Source: CAWHBO01 sp963827735 (GTDB taxonomy: Bacteria > Patescibacteriota > Patescibacteriia > Patescibacteriales > UBA12075). From it: DNA of 64,000 nucleotides. This document shows positions 1-10,857 of the stretch, piece by piece. The notes under the pieces are model-generated. The model did no database searches. It was not told the DNA's origin and worked only from the letters and a program-made list of their open reading frames with translations. Position numbers and translations under genes: made by a program. The stretch's first letter is position 1. Every line of letters starts with the position of its first letter. The stretch covers positions 124,001 to 188,000 of the forward strand of contig CAWHBO010000005.1 in NCBI GenBank assembly GCA_963827735.1, in the 5' to 3' direction.

Positions 1-2
1 CG

Positions 3-101
3 GCGTTCGCGGGCAAAAAAAATGTTGATCAGGCTTATCAGATCGCTATAAATGAAAAATATCGCTTTTTTTCTTATGGCGACGCGATGTTTATTGCCTG
101 A
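3..101 (+). CDS. queA: QueA, tRNA preQ1 ribosyltransferase-isomerase (3' end only)
   Basis: Only the last 32 codons are in the window; the gene runs off the left edge. The reading frame ends in YRFFSYGDAMFIA and then TGA. A YRF(Y/F)S(Y/F)GDAM(L/F)I tail is the characteristic C-terminus of QueA, which transfers and isomerises the ribosyl part of S-adenosylmethionine onto preQ1 at the wobble position of tRNAs with GUN anticodons. The tail is short but distinctive. A promoter lies only about 10 bases after the stop, so the next gene is probably transcribed separately. Confidence 0.8.
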   Translation, partial: AFAGKKNVDQAYQIAINEKYRFFSYGDAMFIA

Positions 102-113
102 TGTTTGTTGATA

Positions 114-143
114 TTGACTAAAATGGCAGAATAAGGTTATACT
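114..143 (+). promoter_or_regulatory. Sigma70-type promoter upstream of rpmF
   Basis: TTGACT at 114-119 and TATACT at 138-143 are separated by 18 bases. Transcription would begin near 150 and leave a leader of about 130 bases before the rpmF start. No riboswitch is recognised in the leader. Confidence 0.6.
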
Positions 144-281
144 AGAACCATTGAATAATTAAATATTATAATTTAAAGATTCGGAATTCTTGTAAAGACT
201 TCCTGTGCCCTTCAAAACATTCATAACAAAGAGTTGGCACGGCTTAAACACGATCCTAAATCTAAAAATCATAACTAAAAT

Positions 282-482
282 ATGTCAGTACCAGGAAAAC
301 GAAGAAGCTCAAGCTGTAAGGGGCGAAGACGCTCCCACCATGCTTTGGAACCAAAAATTTTGAAAAAATGCCCGCAATGCGGAAAAGCGGTTTTACCGCA
401 TGTCGCTTGCGCGTTCTGCGGAACATATAAAGGCAAACAGACAATCAAAATAAAAGTAAAAAAGACAAAAAGCGAAAAATAA
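282..482 (+). CDS. rpmF: 50S ribosomal protein L32
   Basis: A 66-residue structural protein of the large ribosomal subunit. The N-terminal part is basic with the family motif RRSHHAL, and two zinc-binding pairs follow (CPQC and CAFC), so this is the zinc-binding form of L32. Length and layout are normal for the family, with a slightly extended lysine-rich tail. The ATG at 282 gives the usual MxVPxxR start; there is no Shine-Dalgarno sequence before it. A terminator hairpin starts inside the last codons and encloses the stop, so most transcription probably ends here although nusB follows only 50 bases downstream. Confidence 0.96.
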   Translation: MSVPGKRRSSSCKGRRRSHHALEPKILKKCPQCGKAVLPHVACAFCGTYKGKQTIKIKVKKTKSEK

Positions 483-500
483 ACGCTTTTTGTTTTTTTA
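465..500 (+). terminator. Intrinsic terminator overlapping the rpmF stop codon
   Basis: A 10-bp stem (465-474 with 484-493) has a nine-base loop that contains the TAA stop of rpmF, and T-rich sequence follows. The stem begins in the last coding codons. Confidence 0.65.
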
Positions 501-532
501 TTAATTAAAATCCGCAAGTTCATCATCAAAAT

Positions 533-994
533 ATGTCCAATCGTCATTTAGCTCGTACAATCGCGATGCAATCGCTTTTTCTTTGGGATTTCAAAGGTAA
601 ACCCAATCAAGAATTGCCCGGCATCATCAAAAATATTTTTGAGAATTTCGCTCCGCAATTCAATGACCAGGGTTTTGTGGAAAATCTTATCAAGGGCGTG
701 ATCAAGCATATTGACGAAATTGATATATATATAACCAAGTACGCGACTGAATGGCCGCTTGACCAGATAACGATTGTTGACAGAAACATTTTGCGCATTG
801 GAGTCTTTGAGTTGGTGTTCAATGAAGACATCCCGGAAAAAGTCGCCATCAACGAAGCGATTGAAATCGCCAAAGCTTTTGGCTCCGAATCTTCGGGCAA
901 GTTTGTCAACGGAGTGCTCGGCGCCATCTATAAGGATATAGAAAAGATTGGAAAGAAGAAGACGGAGGAATCGCCGGCCGTTTTAAAAAGTTAA
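533..994 (+). CDS. nusB: Transcription antitermination factor NusB
   Basis: A 153-residue, mostly helical protein of normal NusB length. It begins with the conserved HLARTIAMQSLFLWDF block, followed by the helical core with WPLDQITIVDRNILRIGVFEL, and ends with the conserved block VAINEAIEIAKAFGSESSGKFVN. NusB with S10 (NusE) binds boxA in rRNA leaders and supports processive transcription. The ATG at 533 has no Shine-Dalgarno sequence. The neighbouring genes (rpmF, rnc) and the nearby rRNA unit make a ribosome-synthesis group, although each gene is separated by a gap of 50 to 90 bases. Confidence 0.95.
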   Translation: MSNRHLARTIAMQSLFLWDFKGKPNQELPGIIKNIFENFAPQFNDQGFVENLIKGVIKHIDEIDIYITKYATEWPLDQITIVDRNILRIGVFELVFNEDIPEKVAINEAIEIAKAFGSESSGKFVNGVLGAIYKDIEKIGKKKTEESPAVLKS

Positions 995-1081
995 TTATTA
1001 TTTTTTGATTGCCTCATTGTTTCATTGTTTTATTACACTGATTTAACAATGAAATCATGACACAATCGGAACGAATAAAAA

Positions 1082-1774
1082 ATGAAAGATCTTAAAAATC
1101 TGGAAAAAAAGATCGGTATTAAATTTGATAACGCTGATTACCTGATGCAATCAGTTGTCCACCGGTCATATTTGAATGAAAATCCGAAGTTTCCCTTGCC
1201 TCATAACGAAAGGCTGGAATTCCTGGGGGATGCCGTCCTGGAAATCATTGTGACCGAAAGCCTGTATCGCAATTTTCCTCACACGCCGGAAGGCGATCTG
1301 ACAAATTGGCGCGCCAGCCTGGTCAATTCCAAGATGCTTTCATTGGTGGCCGGAGAAATTGATTTGGAGGACTATCTCCATCTCTCGCGCGGCGAGGCCA
1401 AAGACAGCAATTCCAAAGCCAGACAATATATTTTAGCAAACGCGGTGGAGGCTTTGATCGGAGCGATTTACCTTGACCAGGGAATCGGCAAGGCGACAGA
1501 ATTCGTGAGCACTTACATGCTTGCCAAGCTAAAGAAAATCCTTGACCAGGAATTATATCTTGACCCCAAATCAAAATTCCAAGAGAAAGCGCAGGAGATT
1601 CATAAATTGACGCCGCACTATAAAGTGATGGATGAATCAGGACCGGATCACGCCAAGATTTTTGAAGTCGGTTTGTACATGGGAGATGAATTGGTTTCTG
1701 TGGGGAAGGGAGCTTCAAAGCAGGAAGCGCAGATTGACGCGGCGACGATTGGACTTAAGGTAAAAGGATGGTGA
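1082..1774 (+). CDS. rnc: Ribonuclease III
   Basis: A 230-residue enzyme that cuts double-stranded RNA, including rRNA precursors. The signature NERLEFLGDAVLE lies at residues 42-54 and carries the catalytic acidic residues E43, E46 and D50. The second acidic cluster of the endonuclease domain is seen in NAVEALIGAIYLDQG. A double-stranded RNA-binding domain fills the C-terminus from about residue 160 (KSKFQEKAQEIHKLTPHY). Length is standard. It could process the perfect 19-bp stem that flanks the 23S gene 1.9 kb downstream. It ends in TGA, evidence that TGA is a stop in this organism. Confidence 0.97.
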   Translation: MKDLKNLEKKIGIKFDNADYLMQSVVHRSYLNENPKFPLPHNERLEFLGDAVLEIIVTESLYRNFPHTPEGDLTNWRASLVNSKMLSLVAGEIDLEDYLHLSRGEAKDSNSKARQYILANAVEALIGAIYLDQGIGKATEFVSTYMLAKLKKILDQELYLDPKSKFQEKAQEIHKLTPHYKVMDESGPDHAKIFEVGLYMGDELVSVGKGASKQEAQIDAATIGLKVKGW

Positions 1775-1836
1775 TTTGGATATTAGGATATTGGGAAATT
1801 AGGAAATTAGAAATTGGTAATTTGGGATATTAAAAT

Positions 1837-1870
1837 AAATCCATTTGCAGCATTGCGGATGGATTTTTTT
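1837..1870 (+). terminator. Intrinsic terminator after rnc
   Basis: An 8-bp stem (1837-1844 with 1859-1866) is followed by a run of T. Confidence 0.6.
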
Positions 1871-1897
1871 ATATAAATTTTCTATTTAAGTTGTTTT

Positions 1898-1908
1898 TGT
1901 GTTATAAT
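1898..1908 (+). promoter_or_regulatory. Extended -10 promoter before pilT
   Basis: TGTGTTATAAT: a consensus -10 (1903-1908) with the TGn extension and no convincing -35. The same 11 bases recur at 48867-48877 and 60102-60112, each upstream of a gene. Confidence 0.5.
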
Positions 1909-1998
1909 AAAAATATATAGACAATAAATTTTTATTATCATTAAATTATTTCCCAATTTCCCAATTTCCCAATTTCAAATTTATAATAACAAAATATT

Positions 1999-3054
1999 AT
2001 GATCATAAACGAACTCTTCACAATCGCCATCAATGAAAAAGCTTCTGACTTGCACTTGGTCGTGGGGCTGCCTCCGGTGCTTCGGATAAACGGAGAATTG
2101 AAATATATTGACGGGAAAAAAGCGCTTACGGGCAAAGAGATGGAACAGATGATTTCTTCCATGATTGACGAGCAGAAAAAGGAAAGGTTTGACGCCAGCC
2201 GGGAGCTTGATTTCGGGTATGAATTTGACGGTTTCCGTTTCCGGGTGAATTTGCATTACGAAAAGAACAACATCGGGCTGGTGGCAAGGGTGATCAGCGA
2301 CAAGATCCCAGAACTCGATGAGCTCGGTATGCCTAAGATCATTTATAATCTGCTCGACCTAAAGCAAGGTTTGATTCTGTTAACGGGCCCGACCGGTTGC
2401 GGCAAATCAACGAGTTTGGCGGCGATGGTTGAGCATATCAACAAAAATAAATTTTTGAATATCATCACTCTGGAAGATCCGATTGAATATCTTTTTGCTT
2501 CAAAAAAGAGCATCGTGGTGCAAAGACAACTCGGGACTGATATGCTGTCTTTTGCCGAAGGGTTGAAACACGCCTTAAGGCAGGATCCGAATGTCATCAT
2601 GGTCGGAGAAATGCGCGATATGGAAACGATCGCCACGACCATCACTCTGGCTGAGACCGGACATTTGGTCTTGGCTACCTTGCATACGTATAGCGCCGCC
2701 CAAACCATTGACAGGATCATTGATATTTTTCCTCCCCACCAGCAAGGCCAAGTCCGAATGCAATTGTCAATGACACTGGCCAGCGTGATTTCCCAACGCC
2801 TCCTGCCGAGGGCCGATGGCGCGGGACGAATCGCGGCCCGAGAAATTCTTTTGAACACATCAGCCGTATCCAATCTGATTCGCGAGAATAAAGTCGCTCA
2901 AATAAAAACCACCATAGAAACCAGCTCCAAAGAAGGGATGATAAGCTTGGATCAGGATTTGCAAAGACTTTTTAAAGAAAAGGCGATAACAAAAGAAATG
3001 GCCCAGAGCTATATGGACAATCCGGAGTTGTTGGATAAGTTTAAGATCTTATAA
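1999..3054 (+). CDS. pilT: Type IV pilus retraction ATPase PilT
   Basis: A 351-residue cytoplasmic hexameric ATPase of the secretion ATPase family. The N-terminal PAS-like domain starts with ASDLHLVVGLPPVLRINGEL. Walker A is GPTGCGKS at about residues 130-138 (Cys where Ser is usual), the Asp box and Walker B (VIMVGEMRD) are near residue 200, and the His box TGHLVLATLHT is near 220. Length is normal for PilT and short for PilB, so retraction or twitching is the likely role. No other pilus gene is in the window. The stop codon lies at the very start of an ACTCATAACTCATA repeat. Confidence 0.93.
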   Translation: MIINELFTIAINEKASDLHLVVGLPPVLRINGELKYIDGKKALTGKEMEQMISSMIDEQKKERFDASRELDFGYEFDGFRFRVNLHYEKNNIGLVARVISDKIPELDELGMPKIIYNLLDLKQGLILLTGPTGCGKSTSLAAMVEHINKNKFLNIITLEDPIEYLFASKKSIVVQRQLGTDMLSFAEGLKHALRQDPNVIMVGEMRDMETIATTITLAETGHLVLATLHTYSAAQTIDRIIDIFPPHQQGQVRMQLSMTLASVISQRLLPRADGAGRIAAREILLNTSAVSNLIRENKVAQIKTTIETSSKEGMISLDQDLQRLFKEKAITKEMAQSYMDNPELLDKFKIL

Positions 3055-3216
3055 CTCATAACTCATAACTCATAACTTGGAACTCATAACTTTGTTTAAT
3101 TGTGGAAATAGCGCTTGCAAATAATTTTTATGTTTACATAAGTTAAGTTTTTTTGGTAATATTTATTTTAACATTAGCTATAAAAAAATTATGAGTTATG
3201 AGTTCCAAGTTATGAG
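3053..3216. repeat. ACTCATA repeats as an inverted pair
   Basis: Left arm 3053-3090 repeats AACTCATAACTCATAAC; right arm 3191-3216 is its complement (ATGAGTTATGAGTTCC). A 24-base piece of the same family lies inside valS at 19983-20006. Confidence 0.8.
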
Positions 3217-3225
3217 AATTTTCTC

Positions 3226-3253
3226 TTGACATAAATATAATATCCTGTATAAT
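3226..3253 (+). promoter_or_regulatory. Strong promoter upstream of the 23S rRNA
   Basis: TTGACA at 3226-3231, 16 bases, TATAAT at 3248-3253, the best promoter match in the window. A second candidate (TTACAA 3413-3418, 17 bases, TATAAT 3436-3441) lies nearer the 23S start. Confidence 0.8.
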
Positions 3254-3258
3254 AATAA

Positions 3259-3640
3259 ATGCGTTTTAAAAGTAAAAAAACCGTATGGTAAAGCTTCTTT
3301 ATTCTAAATATAAAAGCGACTAATCCAAGCTGCCGATTTTAGGTGTTTGTTAGCCGCTAACAAGCGGTTTTTTGTTCTCGTTCATATAACAATCTATCAA
3401 TGAATTCGGATATTACAAGATTTGTAGTATTCGGATATAATTTGTAGATTCGGATTGTGAATTCTGTAGATTCGGATTTAATGGACATTAACAATGAAAT
3501 AAATCAACATGTTTACTGCGAACAAATAAACATGTTACAAAAAGAAATCAGCATAAACCAAAAATATGCCTTATTTTTTACGCAATTTAAAATAAGGTCC
3601 ACATGTTATCAAAGCCAGCGAGCTTTGATGCCAAAAATGT
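3259..3640 (+). other. 23S leader region with a terminator-like hairpin
   Basis: About 380 bases separate the first promoter from the mature 23S start. A hairpin with stem CCGCT/AGCGG at about 3353-3366 is followed by TTTTTTG, so the first promoter could make a short RNA of about 110 bases or be attenuated. From 3400 to 3482 units of the type TTCGGAT and TTTGTAG repeat. No 16S rRNA, tRNA or protein gene is seen here. Confidence 0.5.
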
Positions 3641-6823
<3,183 letters not shown>

Positions 6824-6897
6824 CACATTTTTGGCGAGAAGACTCCGCAACTACAAATGCGGATCATGCGAATGCTGATATAAACAATGCAAAATAT

Positions 6898-6926
6898 ATT
6901 CGTATGTGCCCATTCGTAGATGGGCT
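6898..6926 (-). repeat. Dispersed CTACGAATGGGCACAT repeat, minus copy
   Basis: Copy of a short repeat between 23S and 5S. Plus-strand copies are at about 7110-7137 and 13850-13877. Confidence 0.7.
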
Positions 6927-6957
6927 TTTGCGAAGCAAAACAACATAAAGACATCAT

Positions 6958-7077
6958 TGTTCTGGTGGCTCTTGCGAGCGGGCCACACCTGTTCCCATCC
7001 CGAACACAGAAGTTAAGCCGCTCAGCGCCGATGGTACTTGGATTTTAATCCTGGGAGAGTAGGTCGCCGCCGGAACA
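6958..7077 (+). rRNA. rrf: 5S ribosomal RNA
   Basis: About 120 bases, 130 bases after the 23S. The terminal helix pairs 6955-6965 with 7070-7080. Internal landmarks are CCCATCCCGAACACAGAAGT and the loop E side GGGAGAGTAGGTC. It is co-transcribed with 23S and followed by a terminator. Confidence 0.95.
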
Positions 7078-7109
7078 ATGGTGTTTTTTGTTTTCGCCCT
7101 TCGGGCGAC

Positions 7110-7137
7110 CCCCTCTACGAATGGGGACATGCGAATT
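7110..7137 (+). repeat. Dispersed CTACGAATGGG repeat
   Basis: Second copy of the repeat described at 6898-6926, in the opposite orientation, directly after the 5S gene. Confidence 0.7.
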
Positions 7138-7157
7138 TTTCTATTTTTGTATATATT

Positions 7158-7191
7158 AAAAACCCCGTCAGATTTCTAACGAGGGTTTTTA
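7158..7191 (+). terminator. Terminator of the rRNA unit
   Basis: AAAAACCC at the start pairs with GGGTTTTT at the end, with CGT/ACG inside, followed by more T. The symmetric A and T runs could make it bidirectional, also serving the minus-strand gene that follows. Confidence 0.7.
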
Positions 7192-7229
7192 TTTTTGCGC
7201 AAAAATAATAACTGTTTTGTGTGCCTTGC

Positions 7230-7334
7230 TTATTTGGGCATGAAACCGGCAAACATTACCATTGTAAAGCCACCCAAGGCAAACACCGTAAAGATGACCC
7301 AGAAGAGAATATCGTAAGCGCCAACTTTTTTCAT
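7230..7334 (-). CDS. Small hydrophobic membrane protein, 34 aa
   Basis: Not recognised. The frame reads MKKVGAYDILFW at its start and ends GFMPK with a TAA stop. Residues 9-31 are almost wholly hydrophobic and could form one membrane helix; the two lysines at the N-terminus suggest that end stays in the cytoplasm. A minus-strand -10 (TATAAT on plus-strand 7379-7384) lies about 50 bases upstream. No Shine-Dalgarno sequence. The downstream hairpin at 7158-7191 could terminate it. A composition this suited to a membrane helix argues that it is real, but there is no homology evidence. Confidence 0.5.
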   Translation of the reverse strand: MKKVGAYDILFWVIFTVFALGGFTMVMFAGFMPK

Positions 7335-7548
7335 AGACGATTTTTTAGATTAATTAGAAAATGTTGATAACCTGTATTTATTATACAACATTTTTGGCTT
7401 TTTGGAAACTATATTATAAAAAGGCATTATTTTTTAGAAAAAAGTGGAAAACTTATATGTAGTGGATTTTTTTATGACATTATAATATTAAATATATAAC
7501 TAATGTTAATAAAAATATTATATTATATAATAAACTGTAGAAAAATGC

Positions 7549-7576
7549 TTGACATATTATTTAAAAGAGTTATAAT
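7549..7576 (+). promoter_or_regulatory. Promoter of the TrmB-type regulator gene
   Basis: TTGACA at 7549-7554, 16 bases, TATAAT at 7571-7576. Confidence 0.75.
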
Positions 7577-7706
7577 GAAGATATAAAACAAACATTGCTC
7601 ATTCAATCATAATTTACACACAGTGTTCATTAAGACCACTGTAAACTTTATATGAATAAGTGATAAAACTTATTCAACCATTTAACAATCATCTTCTTCA
7701 ACCCAT

Positions 7707-7736
7707 GGGTGCCGCTATATTTTTTTAGCAGCACCC
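7707..7736 (+). terminator. Hairpin in the leader, possible attenuator
   Basis: GGGTGC pairs with GCACCC and the stem continues inward with one mismatch. A T run lies in the loop and a T-rich stretch 7740-7749 follows. It stands 28 bases before the regulator start. Confidence 0.45.
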
Positions 7737-7763
7737 TCAATTATTTTTTAAACCAGTTTAAAT

Positions 7764-8498
7764 ATGGACATCACGATTTTAAAAAAGCTTGGCCTCGGGG
7801 ATAAAGAAATTAAAGTCTATCTGTCGCTCATAGAGTATGGTTCGGCTTCAGTCAGGAGTCTGGCCGATACGACTGGGCTTAACCGCGGCACGGTTTATGA
7901 TATTTTGAAAAAATTGCAGGAACAAGGCCTGACAAGTTTTTACGATATAAAAACCAAACAGCATTTTACGGCTGAAGATCCAAGCCGGCTCCTTGGGCTC
8001 ATTGAAGAAAAGGAAGCTGAGATTGAAAACACAAAAAATCGGCTTAAAGAATTTATACCTGAGCTCAATTCCTTGGCCAAGAAGGGCGGCAACAAACCGA
8101 CCGCGAAATTATATGAAGATAAGATTGGAATCAGACATATCTTGGAAGATGTTTTGGACAGTCTTGAGCCCGGAGATGAATATTATGTATATTCAGCGAC
8201 AGTCGCCAGCGACGACGTAAAAGCGGCTTACCCGGATTTTACCAAGGACCGGATAAAAAAGAAAATCGTGGTTAAAGCGATTTCTTTGGCCAAAGGCGGC
8301 AGTGTGAGCGGACTTGATGAAAGGCGCTGGCTGGGCACTGATGAAGACACTGCCACTTATATTCTGATATATGGAGGCAAATGCGCGTTTATCTCACGCG
8401 ATGCCAGCGGCAAGCCGGTGGGGGTCCTCATTGAGAATGAGATGATCTATTCAACGCAAAAAAATATTTTTATAAAGTTATGGAATTTTTTAAAATAA
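7764..8498 (+). CDS. TrmB-family transcriptional regulator
   Basis: A 244-residue probable DNA-binding regulator. Residues 1-75 form a winged helix typical of TrmB (LGLGDKEIKVYLSLIEYG, then LNRGTVYDILKKLQEQGL). A helical linker at about 85-110 is likely coiled, and the C-terminal part starts with KLYEDKIGIRHILEDVLDSL, the entry to the TrmB effector domain, which in relatives binds sugars. The ATG at 7764 has no Shine-Dalgarno sequence. The structured leader suggests control at the RNA level as well. The ligand cannot be told from sequence; sugar-nucleotide genes lie 1.4 and 3 kb downstream. Confidence 0.85.
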   Translation: MDITILKKLGLGDKEIKVYLSLIEYGSASVRSLADTTGLNRGTVYDILKKLQEQGLTSFYDIKTKQHFTAEDPSRLLGLIEEKEAEIENTKNRLKEFIPELNSLAKKGGNKPTAKLYEDKIGIRHILEDVLDSLEPGDEYYVYSATVASDDVKAAYPDFTKDRIKKKIVVKAISLAKGGSVSGLDERRWLGTDEDTATYILIYGGKCAFISRDASGKPVGVLIENEMIYSTQKNIFIKLWNFLK

Positions 8499-8531
8499 AA
8501 AATTTAAACGATCTTTTAAAGGAGGTGTATT

Positions 8532-8846
8532 ATGGGATACGAGCTTATAATTAGCATAGCAAGCAATGGCCGTGACAAGCAAGAAATACAAGATATTTTT
8601 TTGGATGAGATAGCCAAAAATACATTAAAACCATTTGGTGAAATCGGCTTTTATCAAGAGGATGGAGGAGAGGGAAGAATCCTTTTTGCTAATGGAAAAG
8701 AGGATGAAGTAGAAACTGTTTTTACGCCAAGCAGTGTTTGGAACCCGCAGGACATAGATCATGCGATTATAAAAGCTAAAGAATTAGCTAAAGATATTGG
8801 ACTTGAAATGAAAATTTCGTCTCCTTATCCCTCATCTCTAGCCTAG
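8532..8846 (+). CDS. Conserved-looking small protein of unknown function, 104 aa
   Basis: Not recognised. The protein is soluble and acidic, with no signal peptide or membrane helix. It starts MGYELIISIASNG and has an alternating pattern that could be a ferredoxin-like alpha-beta fold, with a helix at about 75-90. It follows the TrmB gene by 33 bases and may be co-transcribed with it. It has one of the few perfect Shine-Dalgarno sequences in the window (AAAGGAGGT ending 8 bases before ATG), so it is probably well translated. A strong terminator follows at 8856. Confidence 0.8.
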   Translation: MGYELIISIASNGRDKQEIQDIFLDEIAKNTLKPFGEIGFYQEDGGEGRILFANGKEDEVETVFTPSSVWNPQDIDHAIIKAKELAKDIGLEMKISSPYPSSLA

Positions 8847-8855
8847 CTTTGTACC

Positions 8856-8882
8856 AGGCCTCATGGATTTAACATGAGGCCT
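8856..8882 (+). terminator. Terminator after the 104-aa gene
   Basis: Perfect 9-bp stem AGGCCTCAT/ATGAGGCCT with a nine-base loop, followed by AACTTTTAT. Confidence 0.7.
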
Positions 8883-8947
8883 AACTTTTATCAAAAATTA
8901 TTTTTTATAGTATCTTAGTTTTTACGATATACATAAAATATACAATA

Positions 8948-9058
8948 ATGAAGGGAAGGAAAAAATAGAAAAAAATAGCTATTATTAAAGATAATTTGGA
9001 AGAAAGTCTGAAATCAGGAGAAGTGCTTGGCGTTGATTGCGAGCTGTACTTGATTTAA
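8948..9058 (+). pseudogene. Possible remnant of a small gene
   Basis: ATG at 8948 opens a frame of 36 codons with an in-frame TAG at codon 7 (8966-8968). After it the frame reads KKIAIIKDNLEESLKSGEV and continues to TAA at 9056. The composition after the TAG looks protein-like, and A runs on both sides would favour mutation. It may equally be chance. The rest of this 310-base gap shows nothing else. Confidence 0.25.
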
Positions 9059-9162
9059 AACCGATATTCAGCTAATCTGGGATATAAAGGGAGGTTATAT
9101 AAGAATTTGAAGGAATTAAAAAAACACTTTTTTAAAAACAATCCAATAATATTTTTTTGTTT

Positions 9163-9894
9163 ATGCAAGTTGTGGTTTTGGCGGCCGGCAAGGGAACAAG
9201 AATGGAAAACATTTTGCCGAAGGTTCTGGTGCCCATCAAAGGCAAGCCGATGATTGAATATCTGGTTAAGTCAATTGTTAAGTCGGGCGTGGATAAGCAC
9301 CCGATTATTGTTGTTTCTCCGGATAATAAAAAAATCATCAGCGGCGCTTTAAAAAAGTATCATTGTTTGTATGCGATGCAAGAAGAACAGTTGGGGACAG
9401 GCCACGCTTTGTTCTGCGCCAAAGGTAAAACCAAAAAACGCAATGACGCGGTGATCATGTTTTATGGCGATCATCCGTTTGTAAAAAAAGAAACCATCAA
9501 GAAACTGGCTGATAGCGCCAATGGTGGAGTGACGATGGCAACGACTCGCCTCAAGGATTTTAAGAATTGGCGCGCGAATTTCCATCATTGGGGACGGATT
9601 GTGCGCAGCCGGAATAAGATTGAAAAAATCGTTGAATTCAAAGATGCGGATGATAAGATCAAGCGAATCAAAGAAGTTAACCCCGGATTTTATTGTTTTA
9701 ACAATTCTTGGCTGTGGGAAAACATTGATAAATTGAAAAACAAAAATGCTCAGAAAGAATATTACATAACCGATCTTATTGGCATTGCATTTGACCAAGG
9801 CTTGCCGATAAATTCAATCACGATCAATCCAAGTGAAGCCGTTGGCATCAACACCAAAGAAGAGTTGGCGGTGGCGGAAAGATTGATCAAATAA
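9163..9894 (+). CDS. GlmU-like nucleotidyltransferase (NTP transferase domain only)
   Basis: A 243-residue Rossmann-like nucleotidyltransferase. The pyrophosphorylase signature is VVLAAGKGTRM at residues 4-14, followed by the lysine-containing LPKVLVPIKGKPMIEY. The segment EEQLGTGHALFCAK matches the uridine-binding QxxxxGTxHA motif of GlmU, and YGDHPFVK the metal-binding region. It therefore most likely makes UDP-N-acetylhexosamine from a hexosamine 1-phosphate and UTP. The left-handed beta-helix acetyltransferase half of GlmU is missing. A TTG two codons upstream (9157) is a possible start; the ATG at 9163 gives the normal N-terminus. The GlmS-like gene downstream fits an amino-sugar pathway. 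Confidence 0.85.
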   Translation: MQVVVLAAGKGTRMENILPKVLVPIKGKPMIEYLVKSIVKSGVDKHPIIVVSPDNKKIISGALKKYHCLYAMQEEQLGTGHALFCAKGKTKKRNDAVIMFYGDHPFVKKETIKKLADSANGGVTMATTRLKDFKNWRANFHHWGRIVRSRNKIEKIVEFKDADDKIKRIKEVNPGFYCFNNSWLWENIDKLKNKNAQKEYYITDLIGIAFDQGLPINSITINPSEAVGINTKEELAVAERLIK

Positions 9895-10017
9895 AATTTC
9901 TACCCGACTTCAGTCGGCTTTATGGTTTTGAAACTTCAAAATTAATCATATTGGAGCCTATAAAAGTCGGATAGAAAAATATAAAATAAACAAACATTAA
10001 AAAAAGGGAGGATAAAA

Positions 10018-10611
10018 ATGAATGATAAAAAACGAATTGTGGTAATTTGCAGTTTGGTGGTAATAGCGCTAATTTTTCTTTTTGCGATCAATGCCAAATC
10101 ATTGGTCATGGAGGATGCGCCAGCATGTGCAGAGATAAGCACAGTTGTAAACAAAGTCTTTACCACTGCAAAAGGCAATAATGTGATTATTTCTTTGAAA
10201 ATCAAAACCGTGGATATGGACGGTAAGGACATCACAGCCCACGCGCTCAAGATCAATGGCGAATTCATTGATGCTTTGAAGCGTGATAAATGGGAAATCA
10301 CAGAATTTGAAGTGGCTGAAGACACCGGCAATGGTAGTTTTTATAGTTCATTTAGAAAAGAATCATTCTGCGGAGACGTGAAAGAGATCAATAAATTTTC
10401 GACTGACATACTGCTGGAAATTTCAGAAGATATCGCCGGAGGGGATATTATTTTCCGCAATATGATTTCCGAGAAGAATCCCAAAAGCCTCTTCGGTAAG
10501 AAAGTTTGCCGCGGATGCTTGTCTAACGGGCAAGATGATGAAAAAAAGAAAAGCGACAGAGATGCTTTTTACAAAGAGGCCCTGGGCAAGATCAATGATT
10601 CCATTTTTTAG
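10018..10611 (+). CDS. Secreted or membrane-anchored protein of unknown function, 197 aa
   Basis: Not recognised. A hydrophobic segment at residues 7-24 after MNDKKR is a signal anchor or signal peptide, and the rest should lie outside the membrane. Four cysteines (about residues 37, 119, 160 and 163; the last two as CRGC) could form disulfides or bind a metal. The C-terminal region is highly charged. A good Shine-Dalgarno sequence (GGGAGG) stands before the ATG at 10018. It is flanked by terminator-like hairpins, so it is probably a single-gene unit. Confidence 0.8.
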   Translation: MNDKKRIVVICSLVVIALIFLFAINAKSLVMEDAPACAEISTVVNKVFTTAKGNNVIISLKIKTVDMDGKDITAHALKINGEFIDALKRDKWEITEFEVAEDTGNGSFYSSFRKESFCGDVKEINKFSTDILLEISEDIAGGDIIFRNMISEKNPKSLFGKKVCRGCLSNGQDDEKKKSDRDAFYKEALGKINDSIF

Positions 10612-10640
10612 GAATTAAAACCATAAATATTTCAAACAAG

Positions 10641-10670
10641 AAAGACACACCTGGGAGGATGTGTCTTTTT
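10641..10670 (+). terminator. Terminator after the 197-aa gene
   Basis: Nine-bp stem AAAGACACA/TGTGTCTTT, loop of about ten bases, T run after. Confidence 0.75.
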
Positions 10671-10733
10671 GCTTTTTATGGTCAAAAGTGGTAATATATA
10701 CACAGTAAATGACTCTTATTACAGCAAATTATA

Positions 10734-10833
10734 ACCCACAAATCAACGAATCACAACAAAGCTAAAAATATTTATTAATCTAAAAGTTTATTTTAGAATT
10801 TGTAGATTTGTAGCTATTTGTTGATTTGTGGGT
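10734..10833. repeat. 100-bp inverted-repeat element, copy 1
   Basis: Begins ACCCACAAATCAACGAAT and ends with the complementary ATTTGTTGATTTGTGGGT, with an AT-rich centre. A second copy with nearly the same arms lies at 18519-18613. Both stand immediately before a gene start, here the GlmS-like gene. Confidence 0.85.
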
Positions 10834-10857
10834 CTTCAACAATTGAAGAATAAGCAT

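Larger units (their letters stand above)
1779..1979. repeat. GATATT/GAAATT tandem repeats in inverted arrangement
   Basis: Short units of the type GGATATT and GGAAATT are repeated at 1779-1835, and the complementary AATTTCCC units are repeated at 1949-1979, so the two arms can pair across the rnc-pilT gap. The same units recur at 47125-47181 and 56041-56079. Confidence 0.7.
7335..7763. other. AT-rich gap and leader of the TrmB-type gene
   Basis: A 430-base gap. Its right half is a leader of about 180 bases downstream of the promoter at 7549-7576. The leader can form a CAGTG/CACTG hairpin at 7620-7641, a perfect 8-bp stem GAATAAGT/ACTTATTC at 7654-7675, and the hairpin at 7707-7736. The left half is featureless AT-rich sequence apart from the promoter of the small gene at 7230-7334. 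Confidence 0.5.
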
